DNA of 6,239 nt from Pseudonocardiales bacterium. GTDB taxonomy: Bacteria > Actinomycetota > Actinomycetes > Mycobacteriales > Pseudonocardiaceae. The notes under the pieces were generated by a model. It was not told where the DNA came from and searched no databases. It saw only the letters and a list, made by a program, of their open reading frames with translations. The stretch lies in assembly GCA_013695005.1 (NCBI GenBank), contig JACDBJ010000127.1, positions 1 through 6,239 on the forward strand. The letters are read 5' to 3'. Shown here one piece after another: positions 1-5,543 of this stretch. The position numbers and the translations under genes are program-made. Each line of letters opens with the position of its first letter. The stretch's first letter is position 1.

Positions 1-414
1 CTCCCGGCCGAAGCGCAGCACCGCCTCGATCAGGGCGCGCTGCTCCTCCGCGTCGCTGGCCAGCGCGGGGAGCTGGTGCTCGAACACGTCGACGGCCACC
101 CGCACCAGCTCGACGGTCTGGCGGAGCGTGACGCGCCGCGCCAGCTCGCGCGGGGCGCTGCGGAACGCCTCGGCGGTCAGCCGGATCGTCTCGTCCGGCT
201 CGCTGAGCCAGGCCACGAAGTTCGCCGCGCCGGTCTGGGTGACCAGCAGCACGGCGGCCCGCTGGTCCGCGGTCAGCCGGCGGAACCACGGCAGCCGTTC
301 TGCCATCACGACGGTGCTGGCGGCCGCGAGCCGACCCGACGCGCGCTCCAGGCGGCGCAGGGTGCTCCGCGACACCCGCGGCCCCGTCGCTGCCGGACTT
401 GCCTGCACCCTCAC
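1..414 (-). CDS. PucR/FasR-like helix-turn-helix transcriptional regulator, N-terminal part (partial)
   Basis: The reading frame runs off the left edge, so only the first 138 residues are visible. The fragment has STLRRLERASGRLA near residues 18-31, then MAERLPWFRRLTADQRA, a stretch with NFVAWLSEP, and RRVTLRQTVELVRVAVDVFE, ending in LRFGRE. From memory this matches the N-terminal domain of actinobacterial FasR-like proteins, which end in a PucR-type HTH and in several actinomycetes control the fabD-acpP-fabF fatty-acid genes. The HTH and any fab genes would lie beyond the left edge, so the role is inferred. The GTG at 414 is chosen because a purine-rich GGTGGTGGGA lies about 11 nt upstream; the alternative GTG at 408 has no separate ribosome site. 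A 106-bp gap separates it from the kinase gene upstream on the same strand. The family is fairly sure; the target is not. Confidence 0.78.
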   Translation of the reverse strand, partial: MRVQASPAATGPRVSRSTLRRLERASGRLAAASTVVMAERLPWFRRLTADQRAAVLLVTQTGAANFVAWLSEPDETIRLTAEAFRSAPRELARRVTLRQTVELVRVAVDVFEHQLPALASDAEEQRALIEAVLRFGRE

Positions 415-444
415 GGTGGCAGCATCCCACCACCGGTGGCCACC
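414..444. promoter_or_regulatory. Cluster of CCACC/GGTGG inverted repeats at the start of the FasR-like gene
   Basis: Two overlapping perfect 10-bp palindromes, CCACCGGTGG (430-439) and GGTGGCCACC (435-444), sit just upstream of the GTG at 414. A further CGGTGG at 414-419 can pair with CCACCG at 430-435 across a 10-nt loop, enclosing the presumed ribosome-binding region. This could be an operator or an mRNA hairpin near the start codon. The repeats are seen directly; the function is inference. Confidence 0.3.
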
Positions 445-480
445 GCGCCGCCCCAGCATGATCGCCGGATGAGTGCGTCC

Positions 481-501
481 GAGCGTCAGGTGTCGACGCT
501 C
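481..501 (-). terminator. Possible stem-loop terminator of the permease-kinase operon
   Basis: GAGCGTC (481-487) and GACGCTC (495-501) form a perfect 7-bp stem with a 7-nt loop, about 20 nt downstream of the kinase stop codon. There is no T-run after it on the minus strand, so it would be a weak or non-canonical terminator of the kind common in high-GC actinomycetes. Confidence 0.3.
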
Positions 502-520
502 ACCGGCACCGGACTGGCGA

Positions 521-1576
521 TCACGAGATGGAGTCGCGGCGGCCGAGCATCCCGACGGACTGGAGCTGTGCGCGGGCCAGGCGCTGGCCCAGGAACACCG
601 ATGCCGCGGTGTCGAGGCCGAGCAGGCCGACCCCGGACAGGAACCCGGCCGCGAACGCGTCGCCGGCACCGGTGTCGTCCAGGATCGCGGAGGACTCGAG
701 CACCTCGGAGTTCGCGAACGCCCGCTCGGCCACGCCCCGGCCGTCGCGCCTGAACAACTGGACGCGGTCGTGGCGTTTCAGCACCAGGAAGCCGGCCATC
801 CGCGGCCTGTCCCGGAAGAACCGGCTCGCCGCGTCGACGTCGGTCGCGCGTGGCGGCCGCCCCGTCCACCAGTCGAACTCGCCGGCGTTGACGAACACGT
901 AGTCGGCGACGTCGACGAGGTCGTCCACGCTGGGCGGCCGACCCGGAATGGACCACCGAGCGCCGGGGTCGACCGAGATCAGCACCCCGGGGTGCTCAGC
1001 CCTGAGCCGCCGCAGCAGACGCGCCAGCGACGCCGGGTCGCGACCGCCGGCGAAGGACGTCGCATGCACGACCCGCGCCGTGCCGCAGTACCCGAGCAGC
1101 TCGTCGAGGCTCGCGCCGAGGTGGGCGAAGATCTCGTCGTTGGCGCCGTCCCAGGTCAGCATCGAGCGCTGGCCGCCGTGCGTGTACGAGACGCACAGGC
1201 CGCAGGTCTGCACGCTGTGCCGCAGTTTGCGGGTGTCGACGCCGACCCGCCGGAACCAGGCCGGGAAGTCGAACCGTTCGCTCGGGCTGCGCCCGCACAC
1301 GCCCACGTACCCGACGCCCACACCGCACGACCGCGCCGCCACCGTCACGGTGTTGAGCGCAGAGCCGCCGGGACTGACCACCGGCTCGAGTGCCGCGACC
1401 CGCTCCAGCGCGTCGAGGATCTCCGGCTCCGACGCCGGGCGCTCGGTGCCGTGCTCGAACCGTGCGAGCACGACGCCCCGCTCCCCGGCGGTCAGCCCAC
1501 CCACCTGGGCTGAGTCGAGGATGAAGTCGAGGTTGATCGCGCCAACACCGACGAGGTCGGGCATGGCGCCGGACAC
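521..1576 (-). CDS. PfkB/ribokinase-family sugar or nucleoside kinase
   Basis: This 351-aa cytosolic kinase is of normal length for the PfkB superfamily, which transfers the ATP gamma-phosphate to a sugar or nucleoside hydroxyl. It shows the N-terminal strand VGVGAINLDFI (10-19), the first PfkB signature GGSALN (70-75), ISVDPGARW (200-208), VNAGEF (229-234) and the second signature DDTGAGDAFAAG (300-311), where D306 is the expected catalytic base and the GAG forms the anion hole. All key residues are present. The GTG start at 1576 shares its G with the TAG stop of the permease gene. Neither it nor the alternative ATG at 1564 has a clear Shine-Dalgarno sequence, so translational coupling is likely. 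The permease context favours a nucleoside such as adenosine, inosine or guanosine, but substrates cannot be read reliably from PfkB sequence and a plain sugar kinase is possible. Confidence 0.9.
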   Translation of the reverse strand: MSGAMPDLVGVGAINLDFILDSAQVGGLTAGERGVVLARFEHGTERPASEPEILDALERVAALEPVVSPGGSALNTVTVAARSCGVGVGYVGVCGRSPSERFDFPAWFRRVGVDTRKLRHSVQTCGLCVSYTHGGQRSMLTWDGANDEIFAHLGASLDELLGYCGTARVVHATSFAGGRDPASLARLLRRLRAEHPGVLISVDPGARWSIPGRPPSVDDLVDVADYVFVNAGEFDWWTGRPPRATDVDAASRFFRDRPRMAGFLVLKRHDRVQLFRRDGRGVAERAFANSEVLESSAILDDTGAGDAFAAGFLSGVGLLGLDTAASVFLGQRLARAQLQSVGMLGRRDSIS

Positions 1577-3024
1577 TAGAGGAGGTTGTCGAACGGGCCG
1601 CGCAGGAAGTACAGGACGAACAGGACGGCGACGGCGTACAGCAGCGGGTGTACCTCACGGAACTTGCCGCCGGCCACCTTCAGCAGCACGTAGGTGATGA
1701 CGCCGGCCCCGATGCCGTTGGAGATCGAGTACGTGAACGGCATGATCACGATCGTCAGGAAGGCAGGGACCGCGATCTCATAGTCGGTCCAGTCGATGTT
1801 GCGGACCTGGACCATCATGAGGAACCCGACGACCACCAGCGCCGTGGTCGCCGCCTCGAACGGCACGATCGTCACCAGCGGTGCAAGGAACGTCGCTACC
1901 AGGAACAGCAGCCCCGTGACGATGCTCGCCACACCGGTGCGGGCTCCTTCCGCGACCCCGGCCGCGGACTCGATGTAAGCGGTGTTGCTCGACACGCTGG
2001 CCGCGCCGCCGGCCACCGCGCCGAGGGAGTCGACGAGCAGGATCTCGCGGGTGCGGGGCGGGTTGCCCTCCTCGTCGAGCAGGTCCGCCTCCTGGGCGAC
2101 CGCCACCATCGTCCCCATGGTGTCGAAGAAGTCGGTCAGCAGCAGTGTGAAGACGAACAGCAGGGCGGTGACGAAACCGGCTCGCTCCCACGAGCCGAGC
2201 AGGCTGAAGTCACCGAGCAGCGAAAGGTCCGGAAGGCTGACCACCTGGTCGGGGAGGCCTGGCACGTTCAGCGCCCACCCGGTCGGGTTCTTGCCGCCCG
2301 CGGAGGACCCGACGTTGGCTATGGCCTCCACGACGATCGCAAGCACGGTGGTGCCGATGATGCCGATCAGGATGCCGCCCTTGACCCGGCGCACCACCAA
2401 GATCAGCATGGCGAGCAGGCCGATCACGAAGACGAGGGTCGGCCAGCCAAGCAGCTTGTTGCCGATGCCCATCCCGATCGGTGGCACGGCCGTTCCCGTG
2501 GAGCGCACGAAACCCGCGTCCACGAAGCCGATCAGCGCAAGGAACAACCCGATGCCAACCCCGATCGCGGTCTTGAGCTGGGTCGGCACGGCCTTGAACA
2601 CCGCGGTACGCAGGCCGGTGAGTACCAGGACGAGTATCACCAGCCCTTCGATGACGACCAGGCCCTTGGCGTCGGCCCAGCTCATCAGCGGGGCGATCTC
2701 GAAGGCGACCAGCGCGTTCACCCCGAGCCCCGCGGCGAGCGCGAGCGGGAACCGTGCGATCACGCCCATCAGGATCGTCATCACGCCGGCGACCAGTGCG
2801 GTGGCGGCGGCGAGCTGCGCCTGATCGAGCATGGCCCCGTCGCCGTCAGCGGCGCTGCCAAGGATCAGCGGGTTGAGCACCACGATGTAGGCCATCGTGA
2901 AGAAGGTTGCGAGGCCGCCGCGAACCTCCCGGCCGACGGTCGAGCCGCGGGCGCTGATCTCGAAGAACCTGTCGAACCTGGACCCGGTGGTGGTCGTCCC
3001 GGCAGTGGTCTCTGGTGTGGCCAT
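1576..3024 (-). CDS. NCS2 family permease, AzgA/PbuG type (adenine/guanine/hypoxanthine uptake)
   Basis: This 482-aa polytopic inner-membrane protein is of typical length for the AzgA (COG2252) branch of NCS2, which imports purine bases by cation symport. Family marks are RFFEISARGSTVGREVRGGL (17-36) before the first membrane helix, FFTMAYIVVLNPLIL (41-55), AGLGVNA (98-104), TDFFDTMGTMVAVA (297-310) in the TM8 region, and SVSSNTAYIESAAGVAEGAR (343-362) in the TM10 region. The acidic residues there (D298, D301, E352) lie in the parts that bind the base in related structures. About a dozen hydrophobic segments are visible. The ATG at 3024 has GAGG five nt upstream. The stop overlaps the start of the PfkB kinase by one base, so the two form an operon. 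The family call is firm; which purine is carried is not shown. Confidence 0.93.
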   Translation of the reverse strand: MATPETTAGTTTTGSRFDRFFEISARGSTVGREVRGGLATFFTMAYIVVLNPLILGSAADGDGAMLDQAQLAAATALVAGVMTILMGVIARFPLALAAGLGVNALVAFEIAPLMSWADAKGLVVIEGLVILVLVLTGLRTAVFKAVPTQLKTAIGVGIGLFLALIGFVDAGFVRSTGTAVPPIGMGIGNKLLGWPTLVFVIGLLAMLILVVRRVKGGILIGIIGTTVLAIVVEAIANVGSSAGGKNPTGWALNVPGLPDQVVSLPDLSLLGDFSLLGSWERAGFVTALLFVFTLLLTDFFDTMGTMVAVAQEADLLDEEGNPPRTREILLVDSLGAVAGGAASVSSNTAYIESAAGVAEGARTGVASIVTGLLFLVATFLAPLVTIVPFEAATTALVVVGFLMMVQVRNIDWTDYEIAVPAFLTIVIMPFTYSISNGIGAGVITYVLLKVAGGKFREVHPLLYAVAVLFVLYFLRGPFDNLL

Positions 3025-3144
3025 GGTGTCCTCGCCAGGGTCGGTGTCGGTTCTTGATCGGGCATGGTGCCATCGATGGAGCCGCCGCTGAATACCTCGC
3101 GCACACTGGAAACGAGTCCGTTACCGCGCACCTACTCTGGAGGC
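3025..3144. promoter_or_regulatory. Divergent promoter region between the permease and pirin genes
   Basis: This 120-bp gap must hold promoters for both directions. On the plus strand TACTCT (3133-3138) fits the actinobacterial -10 pattern TAnnnT and ends 6 nt before the pirin ATG. On the minus strand a TATTCA-like element near 3086-3092 is a weak candidate for the permease. A 10-bp palindrome CCATCGATGG (3070-3079) lies in the permease leader and could bind a regulator. I see no purine riboswitch. Confidence 0.4.
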
Positions 3145-3918
3145 ATGAGCAGCGTCGAGCTGGAGCCGGGCGTGGACGTTCGCCACGCCGGCCAGCGCTT
3201 CCACACCGACATCCCGTGGCTGGACTCCCGGCACAGCTTCTCGTTCGGCCGGCACTACGCCCCGGACAACACGCACTTCGGGTTGCTGCTGGTCAGCAAC
3301 GACGACGTGGTGAAGGCCGGCGCCGGTTTCGACACCCACCCGCACCGGGACATGGAGATCGTCACCTGGGTGCTGGAGGGCTCTCTGGTCCACCAGGACT
3401 CCACCGGCCACAACGGGGTGATCCACCCCGGGTTGGCGCAGCGGATGAGCGCCGGCAGCGGGATCCTGCACTCCGAGCGCAACGACTCGTGGCGGCTGAC
3501 CGAGGAGGCCGAGCACGGCGAGGACGTGCACTTCGTCCAGATGTGGGTGCCGCCGGACACCGAGCGGATCACTCCGGGGTACGAGCAGCTGGACATCGGC
3601 GACCAGCTCGACACCGGCGAGCTCACCCTGGTCGCGTCCGGCATGCCGAGGCACGGGCAGGACCAGGCGATCTCCATCCGTCAGGAGCACGCCGCGTTGT
3701 GGGCGGCACGGCTCCCCGCAGGTCGGAGCGTCCAGCTTCCGACCTCGCCGCTGGCGCACGTCTTCCTCGCGCGCGGGTCGGCCGAGCTGGAGGGTGCCGA
3801 CGTGCTCGACACCGGGGACGCCGCCCGTGTCACGGGCAGCGAGGGCCAGCGACTAACCGCCGGAACCGACGGCGCCGAGGTCCTCATCTGGGAGATGCAC
3901 GCGGCGATTGCCGCCTGA
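3145..3918 (+). CDS. Pirin-family bicupin protein (possible quercetin 2,3-dioxygenase)
   Basis: This 257-aa protein has the pirin layout: N-terminal FHTDIPWLDSRHSFSFGRHY (19-38), first cupin with DTHPHRDMEIVTWVLEG (63-79) and SAGSGILHSERND (102-114), then VQMWVPPD (131-138) and a degenerate C-terminal cupin. The expected metal ligands H65, H67, H109 and E111 are all present, so an Fe- or Ni-type centre is likely. Some bacterial pirins oxidise quercetin; others modulate metabolic enzymes, so the activity here is open. The ATG at 3145 is chosen because homology begins soon after it and GGAGG immediately precedes it. That spacing is only 1 nt, while a TAnnnT -10 hexamer sits 6 nt upstream, so the transcript may be leaderless. 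An in-frame ATG at 3064 would add 27 residues that look non-coding. It diverges from the permease and converges on the cold-shock gene with a 4-bp gap. Confidence 0.92.
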   Translation: MSSVELEPGVDVRHAGQRFHTDIPWLDSRHSFSFGRHYAPDNTHFGLLLVSNDDVVKAGAGFDTHPHRDMEIVTWVLEGSLVHQDSTGHNGVIHPGLAQRMSAGSGILHSERNDSWRLTEEAEHGEDVHFVQMWVPPDTERITPGYEQLDIGDQLDTGELTLVASGMPRHGQDQAISIRQEHAALWAARLPAGRSVQLPTSPLAHVFLARGSAELEGADVLDTGDAARVTGSEGQRLTAGTDGAEVLIWEMHAAIAA

Positions 3919-3922
3919 GGCG

Positions 3923-4129
3923 TTAGCCGAGAGGCTCGACCTTGGTTGCCTGCGGACCCTTCTGGCCCTGCTCAACGTCGAATGAGACCCGCTGGCCCTC
4001 GTCCAAGCTGCGGTAGCCACTGGACTGGATAGCCGAGTAGTGCACGAACACGTCCGCGCCACCACCGTCGGGAGCGAGGAAGCCGTAGCCCTTCTCGCTG
4101 TTGAACCACTTGACGGTGCCTTCTGCCAT
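3923..4129 (-). CDS. CspA-type cold-shock domain protein
   Basis: This 68-aa single cold-shock domain protein binds single-stranded RNA and DNA and acts as an RNA chaperone in the cytoplasm. It begins MAEGTVKWFNSEKGYGFL, contains RNP1 KGYGFL (13-18) and RNP2 VFVHY (27-31), and ends GPQATKVEPLG, all standard for the family. The ATG at 4129 is preserved in family members and has GGGAG about nine nt upstream. An in-frame ATG at 4156 would add a 9-residue leader absent from the family, so it is rejected. The stop lies 4 bp from the pirin stop, convergent, with only 4-bp inverted repeats there and no convincing terminator between them. Upstream are about 220 bp without another gene, enough for a long leader of the kind seen in regulated csp genes. 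Confidence 0.96.
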   Translation of the reverse strand: MAEGTVKWFNSEKGYGFLAPDGGGADVFVHYSAIQSSGYRSLDEGQRVSFDVEQGQKGPQATKVEPLG

Positions 4130-4350
4130 TCTTGCTCTCCCTGTACCCGGTGCCAAAGCGTCGACCTCGACATTGCGCCGGCCAGATGTGGCGATCCACG
4201 CCGACCGGGATGCCCTGACCTACGCAGTACGGCTGCGCCGGGGAGGGCAACGGCGGCAGACTACCGCGATCAGAGCGCTCTGCCGAGCCCAAGATTTTGT
4301 TAGGAGCTCGGGCCGGTTACGGGGCTCGCAGGCAGCAGTTGATCAGGGCG
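4130..4350. promoter_or_regulatory. Leader/promoter region of the cold-shock gene; no gene seen
   Basis: This 221-bp stretch between the csp start and the microprotein stop has no convincing coding frame. It contains a perfect 12-bp palindrome CAGAGCGCTCTG (4271-4282). Next to it is a 6-bp inverted repeat, CCGAGC (4283-4288) with GCTCGG (4306-4311), enclosing an AT-rich 17-nt loop that is unusual for this GC-rich DNA. These could terminate the microprotein transcript or belong to the csp promoter. TAGTCT, read on the minus strand near 4255-4260, is a weak -10 candidate without a good -35 partner. Confidence 0.35.
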
Positions 4351-4452
4351 TCACATCTGGCGGATCTGCATGTAGCGCTTGACGTCGGCAATCGAGACGA
4401 CGGCCGCGAGGGCGGCAACGGCGGCGAGTGCGATGGCGATCTTGGAGATCAT
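4351..4452 (-). CDS. DUF6893-like single-pass membrane microprotein (33 aa)
   Basis: A 33-codon frame begins MISKIAIALAAVAALAAVVS, forming one hydrophobic helix (about residues 4-21), and ends DVKRYMQIRQM before a TGA. A short N-terminal helix followed by a [D]xxRY[LM]xIRxM tail matches the DUF6893 small proteins of actinomycetes as I recall them; their function is unknown. The ATG at 4452 has AAAGG nine nt upstream, a good ribosome site. The gene starts 40 nt after the marR stop on the same strand, so it may be co-transcribed with marR, although it could have its own promoter. It is short enough to be skipped by most gene callers. The helix, tail and ribosome site make chance unlikely. The family name rests on memory, not a search. 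Confidence 0.78.
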   Translation of the reverse strand: MISKIAIALAAVAALAAVVSIADVKRYMQIRQM

Positions 4453-4492
4453 GCCGCGCACCTTTCTGGTGGTGAGAGCGGGCTCGCGCCGG

Positions 4493-4960
4493 CTACCCCG
4501 GACCTGATACCGCTAACCGTGGCCGGTTGGCAACCAGCCGATCGGCGGCGGTGTTGAGCCAGTCGAGGATGAGCTCTGGGGGAGCCTGCTCGGCCGCTTG
4601 GAGCAAGACCTCCTCCAGCGCCTGCACGCTCGGCGCCGCGGCGCGCAGACGCTGCTCGCCGGCATCGGTGAGCCGGGCCGGCTGAGTGCGCCCGCCGTCC
4701 TCGTGCGGGTTTCGTGCGAGCAGCCCCGCGGTCTCCAGGCCGGTGACAATGCGGATCATGGTCGGCGCCGTGACGAACGAGCGCCTGGCCAGCTCGGCGT
4801 TGGAGATCCCCGGCTGTGCGGCGAGCAGGGCGAGGACGGCGTACTGCGGGGCGGTCAGCTCGAACGGAGCGAGCGCGGCATCCATGCGGGCCCGCAACGT
4901 CTGTTGCAGCCGCTTGAGCGCGTATCCCAGAGTGCGGTGGCTTTCCACGTGCGCATCCAT
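4493..4960 (-). CDS. MarR-family winged-helix transcriptional regulator
   Basis: This 155-aa protein has the MarR plan: N-terminal dimerisation helix with LGYALKRLQQTLRARMDAAL (11-30), LTAPQYAVLALLA (35-47), helix-turn-helix GISNAELARRSFVTAPTMIR (51-70) followed by IVTGLETAGLLAR, a wing with HEDGGRTQPARLTDAG (86-101), and C-terminal dimerisation helices. It has no cysteine, so it should respond to a small ligand rather than by thiol oxidation. The ATG at 4960 lacks a good Shine-Dalgarno sequence but lies 7 nt after TAACAT on the minus strand, a -10-like hexamer, so the mRNA may be leaderless. It is divergent from the monooxygenase-like gene, with a strong inverted repeat between them. It most likely represses that gene and itself, a common MarR arrangement. 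Confidence 0.92.
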   Translation of the reverse strand: MDAHVESHRTLGYALKRLQQTLRARMDAALAPFELTAPQYAVLALLAAQPGISNAELARRSFVTAPTMIRIVTGLETAGLLARNPHEDGGRTQPARLTDAGEQRLRAAAPSVQALEEVLLQAAEQAPPELILDWLNTAADRLVANRPRLAVSGPG

Positions 4961-4968
4961 GAGGTCTA

Positions 4969-5003
4969 TGTTAGCGTGCTAACTTGGTATAAGCACGCTA
5001 ACA
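4969..5003. promoter_or_regulatory. Two-box MarR operator in the marR/monooxygenase divergent promoter
   Basis: A perfect 12-bp inverted repeat, TGTTAGCGTGCT (4969-4980) with AGCACGCTAACA (4992-5003), is separated by 11 bp. Within it the left box GTTAGCGTGCTAAC (4970-4983) is itself a palindrome with 6-bp arms and a 2-bp centre. The right box ATAAGCACGCTAAC (4989-5002) is the same site with two mismatches in one arm. Box centres are 19 bp apart. The boxes cover a plus-strand -10-like TATAAG (4988-4993) and a minus-strand -10-like TAACAT (4973-4968), so bound dimers would block both promoters. The symmetry is seen directly; binding by the adjacent MarR is inferred from position and family habit. 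Confidence 0.82.
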
Positions 5004-5020
5004 CGCAATGGAGGTACGAG

Positions 5021-5359
5021 ATGCCCAGCACGACCCGGAGCACGATCGCCGTGGACGCACCGCTGGCGACCTTGATCAACGTCTTCACCGTTGAGCCCGA
5101 GCGGCAGGAGGCACTGGTCGACGCGCTGTCGAAGGCGACCGTCGAGCTGTTCGTCGACATGCCGGGGTTCGTCTCGGCAAACCTGCACGCCAGCCTCGAC
5201 GGCACCGCCGTCGTCAACTATGCGCAGTGGGAGAGCGAGGACCGCTTCATGACGATGCTGAAGGACCCGCGTGCTCAGGAGCACATGGCCGAGATCATGA
5301 AGATCGCCGCCAAGGCCGAGCCGCGGCTGACAACCGTGCGAGCCGTCCACCACGCCTAG
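5021..5359 (+). CDS. Antibiotic biosynthesis monooxygenase (ABM) family protein
   Basis: This 112-aa protein forms one ferredoxin-like ABM domain, the fold of ActVA-Orf6, YgiN and related cofactor-free or haem-degrading monooxygenases. It has LATLINVFTVEPERQEALVD (15-34), MPGFVSANLHASLDGT (47-62) and VVNYAQWESEDRF (64-76), then a helix EHMAEIMKIA and a final strand. Many members are dimers and oxidise quinols or aromatic rings; some have no known activity. The ATG at 5021 has a strong GGAGG six nt upstream; the open frame continues far upstream only because GC-rich DNA lacks stops. The gene is divergent from marR and its promoter is covered by the two-box operator, so it is probably derepressed by an aromatic or phenolic ligand. 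Its 3' end overlaps the convergent small gene by 65 bp. Confidence 0.9.
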   Translation: MPSTTRSTIAVDAPLATLINVFTVEPERQEALVDALSKATVELFVDMPGFVSANLHASLDGTAVVNYAQWESEDRFMTMLKDPRAQEHMAEIMKIAAKAEPRLTTVRAVHHA

Positions 5360-5543
5360 CAGTGGCGCCGGGCGGCTGCGGAGCCGCCGGGTCCGGTGTG
5401 GACGCTGCCACCCGGGCCTGGAGGCGTTCGCGGATCTCGTCGGGCGTGTATGCGCGCCGCCGCCGCTCCGAGCGGGCGATGACCACGCCGGTGGCCGCCA
5501 CCCCGGCGACCCCGGCGAGGCCGATCAGCTTCCACAACCGCAT
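5295..5543 (-). CDS. Small membrane-anchored protein of unknown function (actinobacterial)
   Basis: This 82-aa protein begins MRLWKLIGLAGVAGVAATGV, giving one N-terminal membrane helix (about residues 4-23), followed by a basic cluster RSERRRR and AYTPDEIRERLQARV (31-45), then a proline- and alanine-rich, poorly ordered tail. The helix-basic-AYTPDE pattern recurs in short uncharacterised proteins of actinomycetes in my memory; no function is known. By the positive-inside rule the C-terminal part should be cytoplasmic. The ATG at 5543 has only AGG nearby, but TAGCCT on the minus strand ends exactly 6 nt upstream, suggesting a leaderless mRNA. The last 22 or so residues lie antisense to the end of the ABM gene and look unconserved, so the tail may be a run-on frame. 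It diverges from the YiiX-like gene across a 17-bp gap. Confidence 0.75.
   Translation of the reverse strand: MRLWKLIGLAGVAGVAATGVVIARSERRRRAYTPDEIRERLQARVAASTPDPAAPQPPGATARRGGRLARLSAAARPWRRSS
5371..5388 (+). terminator. Hairpin after the monooxygenase-like gene
   Basis: GGCGGCT (5371-5377) and AGCCGCC (5382-5388) form a 7-bp GC-rich stem with a GCGG loop, 11 nt after the ABM stop. No T-run follows. It lies inside the C-terminal coding part of the opposing small gene, so it would have to act as a terminator for one strand while being coding on the other. Confidence 0.4.

Noticed and set aside
473..1513. Long plus-strand open frame (346 codons) opposite the PfkB kinase
   Set aside because: Its composition is rich in Arg, Pro, Gln and Glu without family motifs, and the opposite strand encodes a complete PfkB kinase with both signatures. 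It is a GC-rich antisense shadow.
1648..3057. Long plus-strand open frame (469 codons) opposite the permease
   Set aside because: It is full of Asp, His, Gln and Arg with no recognisable domain, the expected mirror of hydrophobic codons in the real permease.
3025..3100. Purine riboswitch in the permease leader
   Set aside because: I could not find the conserved three-way-junction core or loop sequences; only a short palindrome is present.
2846..3131. Small minus-strand frames overlapping the permease N-terminus
   Set aside because: They are out-of-frame readings of the permease start region with no independent ribosome site or family resemblance.
3121..3759. Minus-strand open frame (212 codons) within the pirin gene
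   Set aside because: It has no motif or ribosome site, and the plus strand has the full pirin domain with all metal ligands.
4598..5020. N-terminal extension of the ABM frame upstream of 5021
   Set aside because: It would run antisense through marR and across the operator. The ATG at 5021 has an ideal GGAGG and homology begins there.
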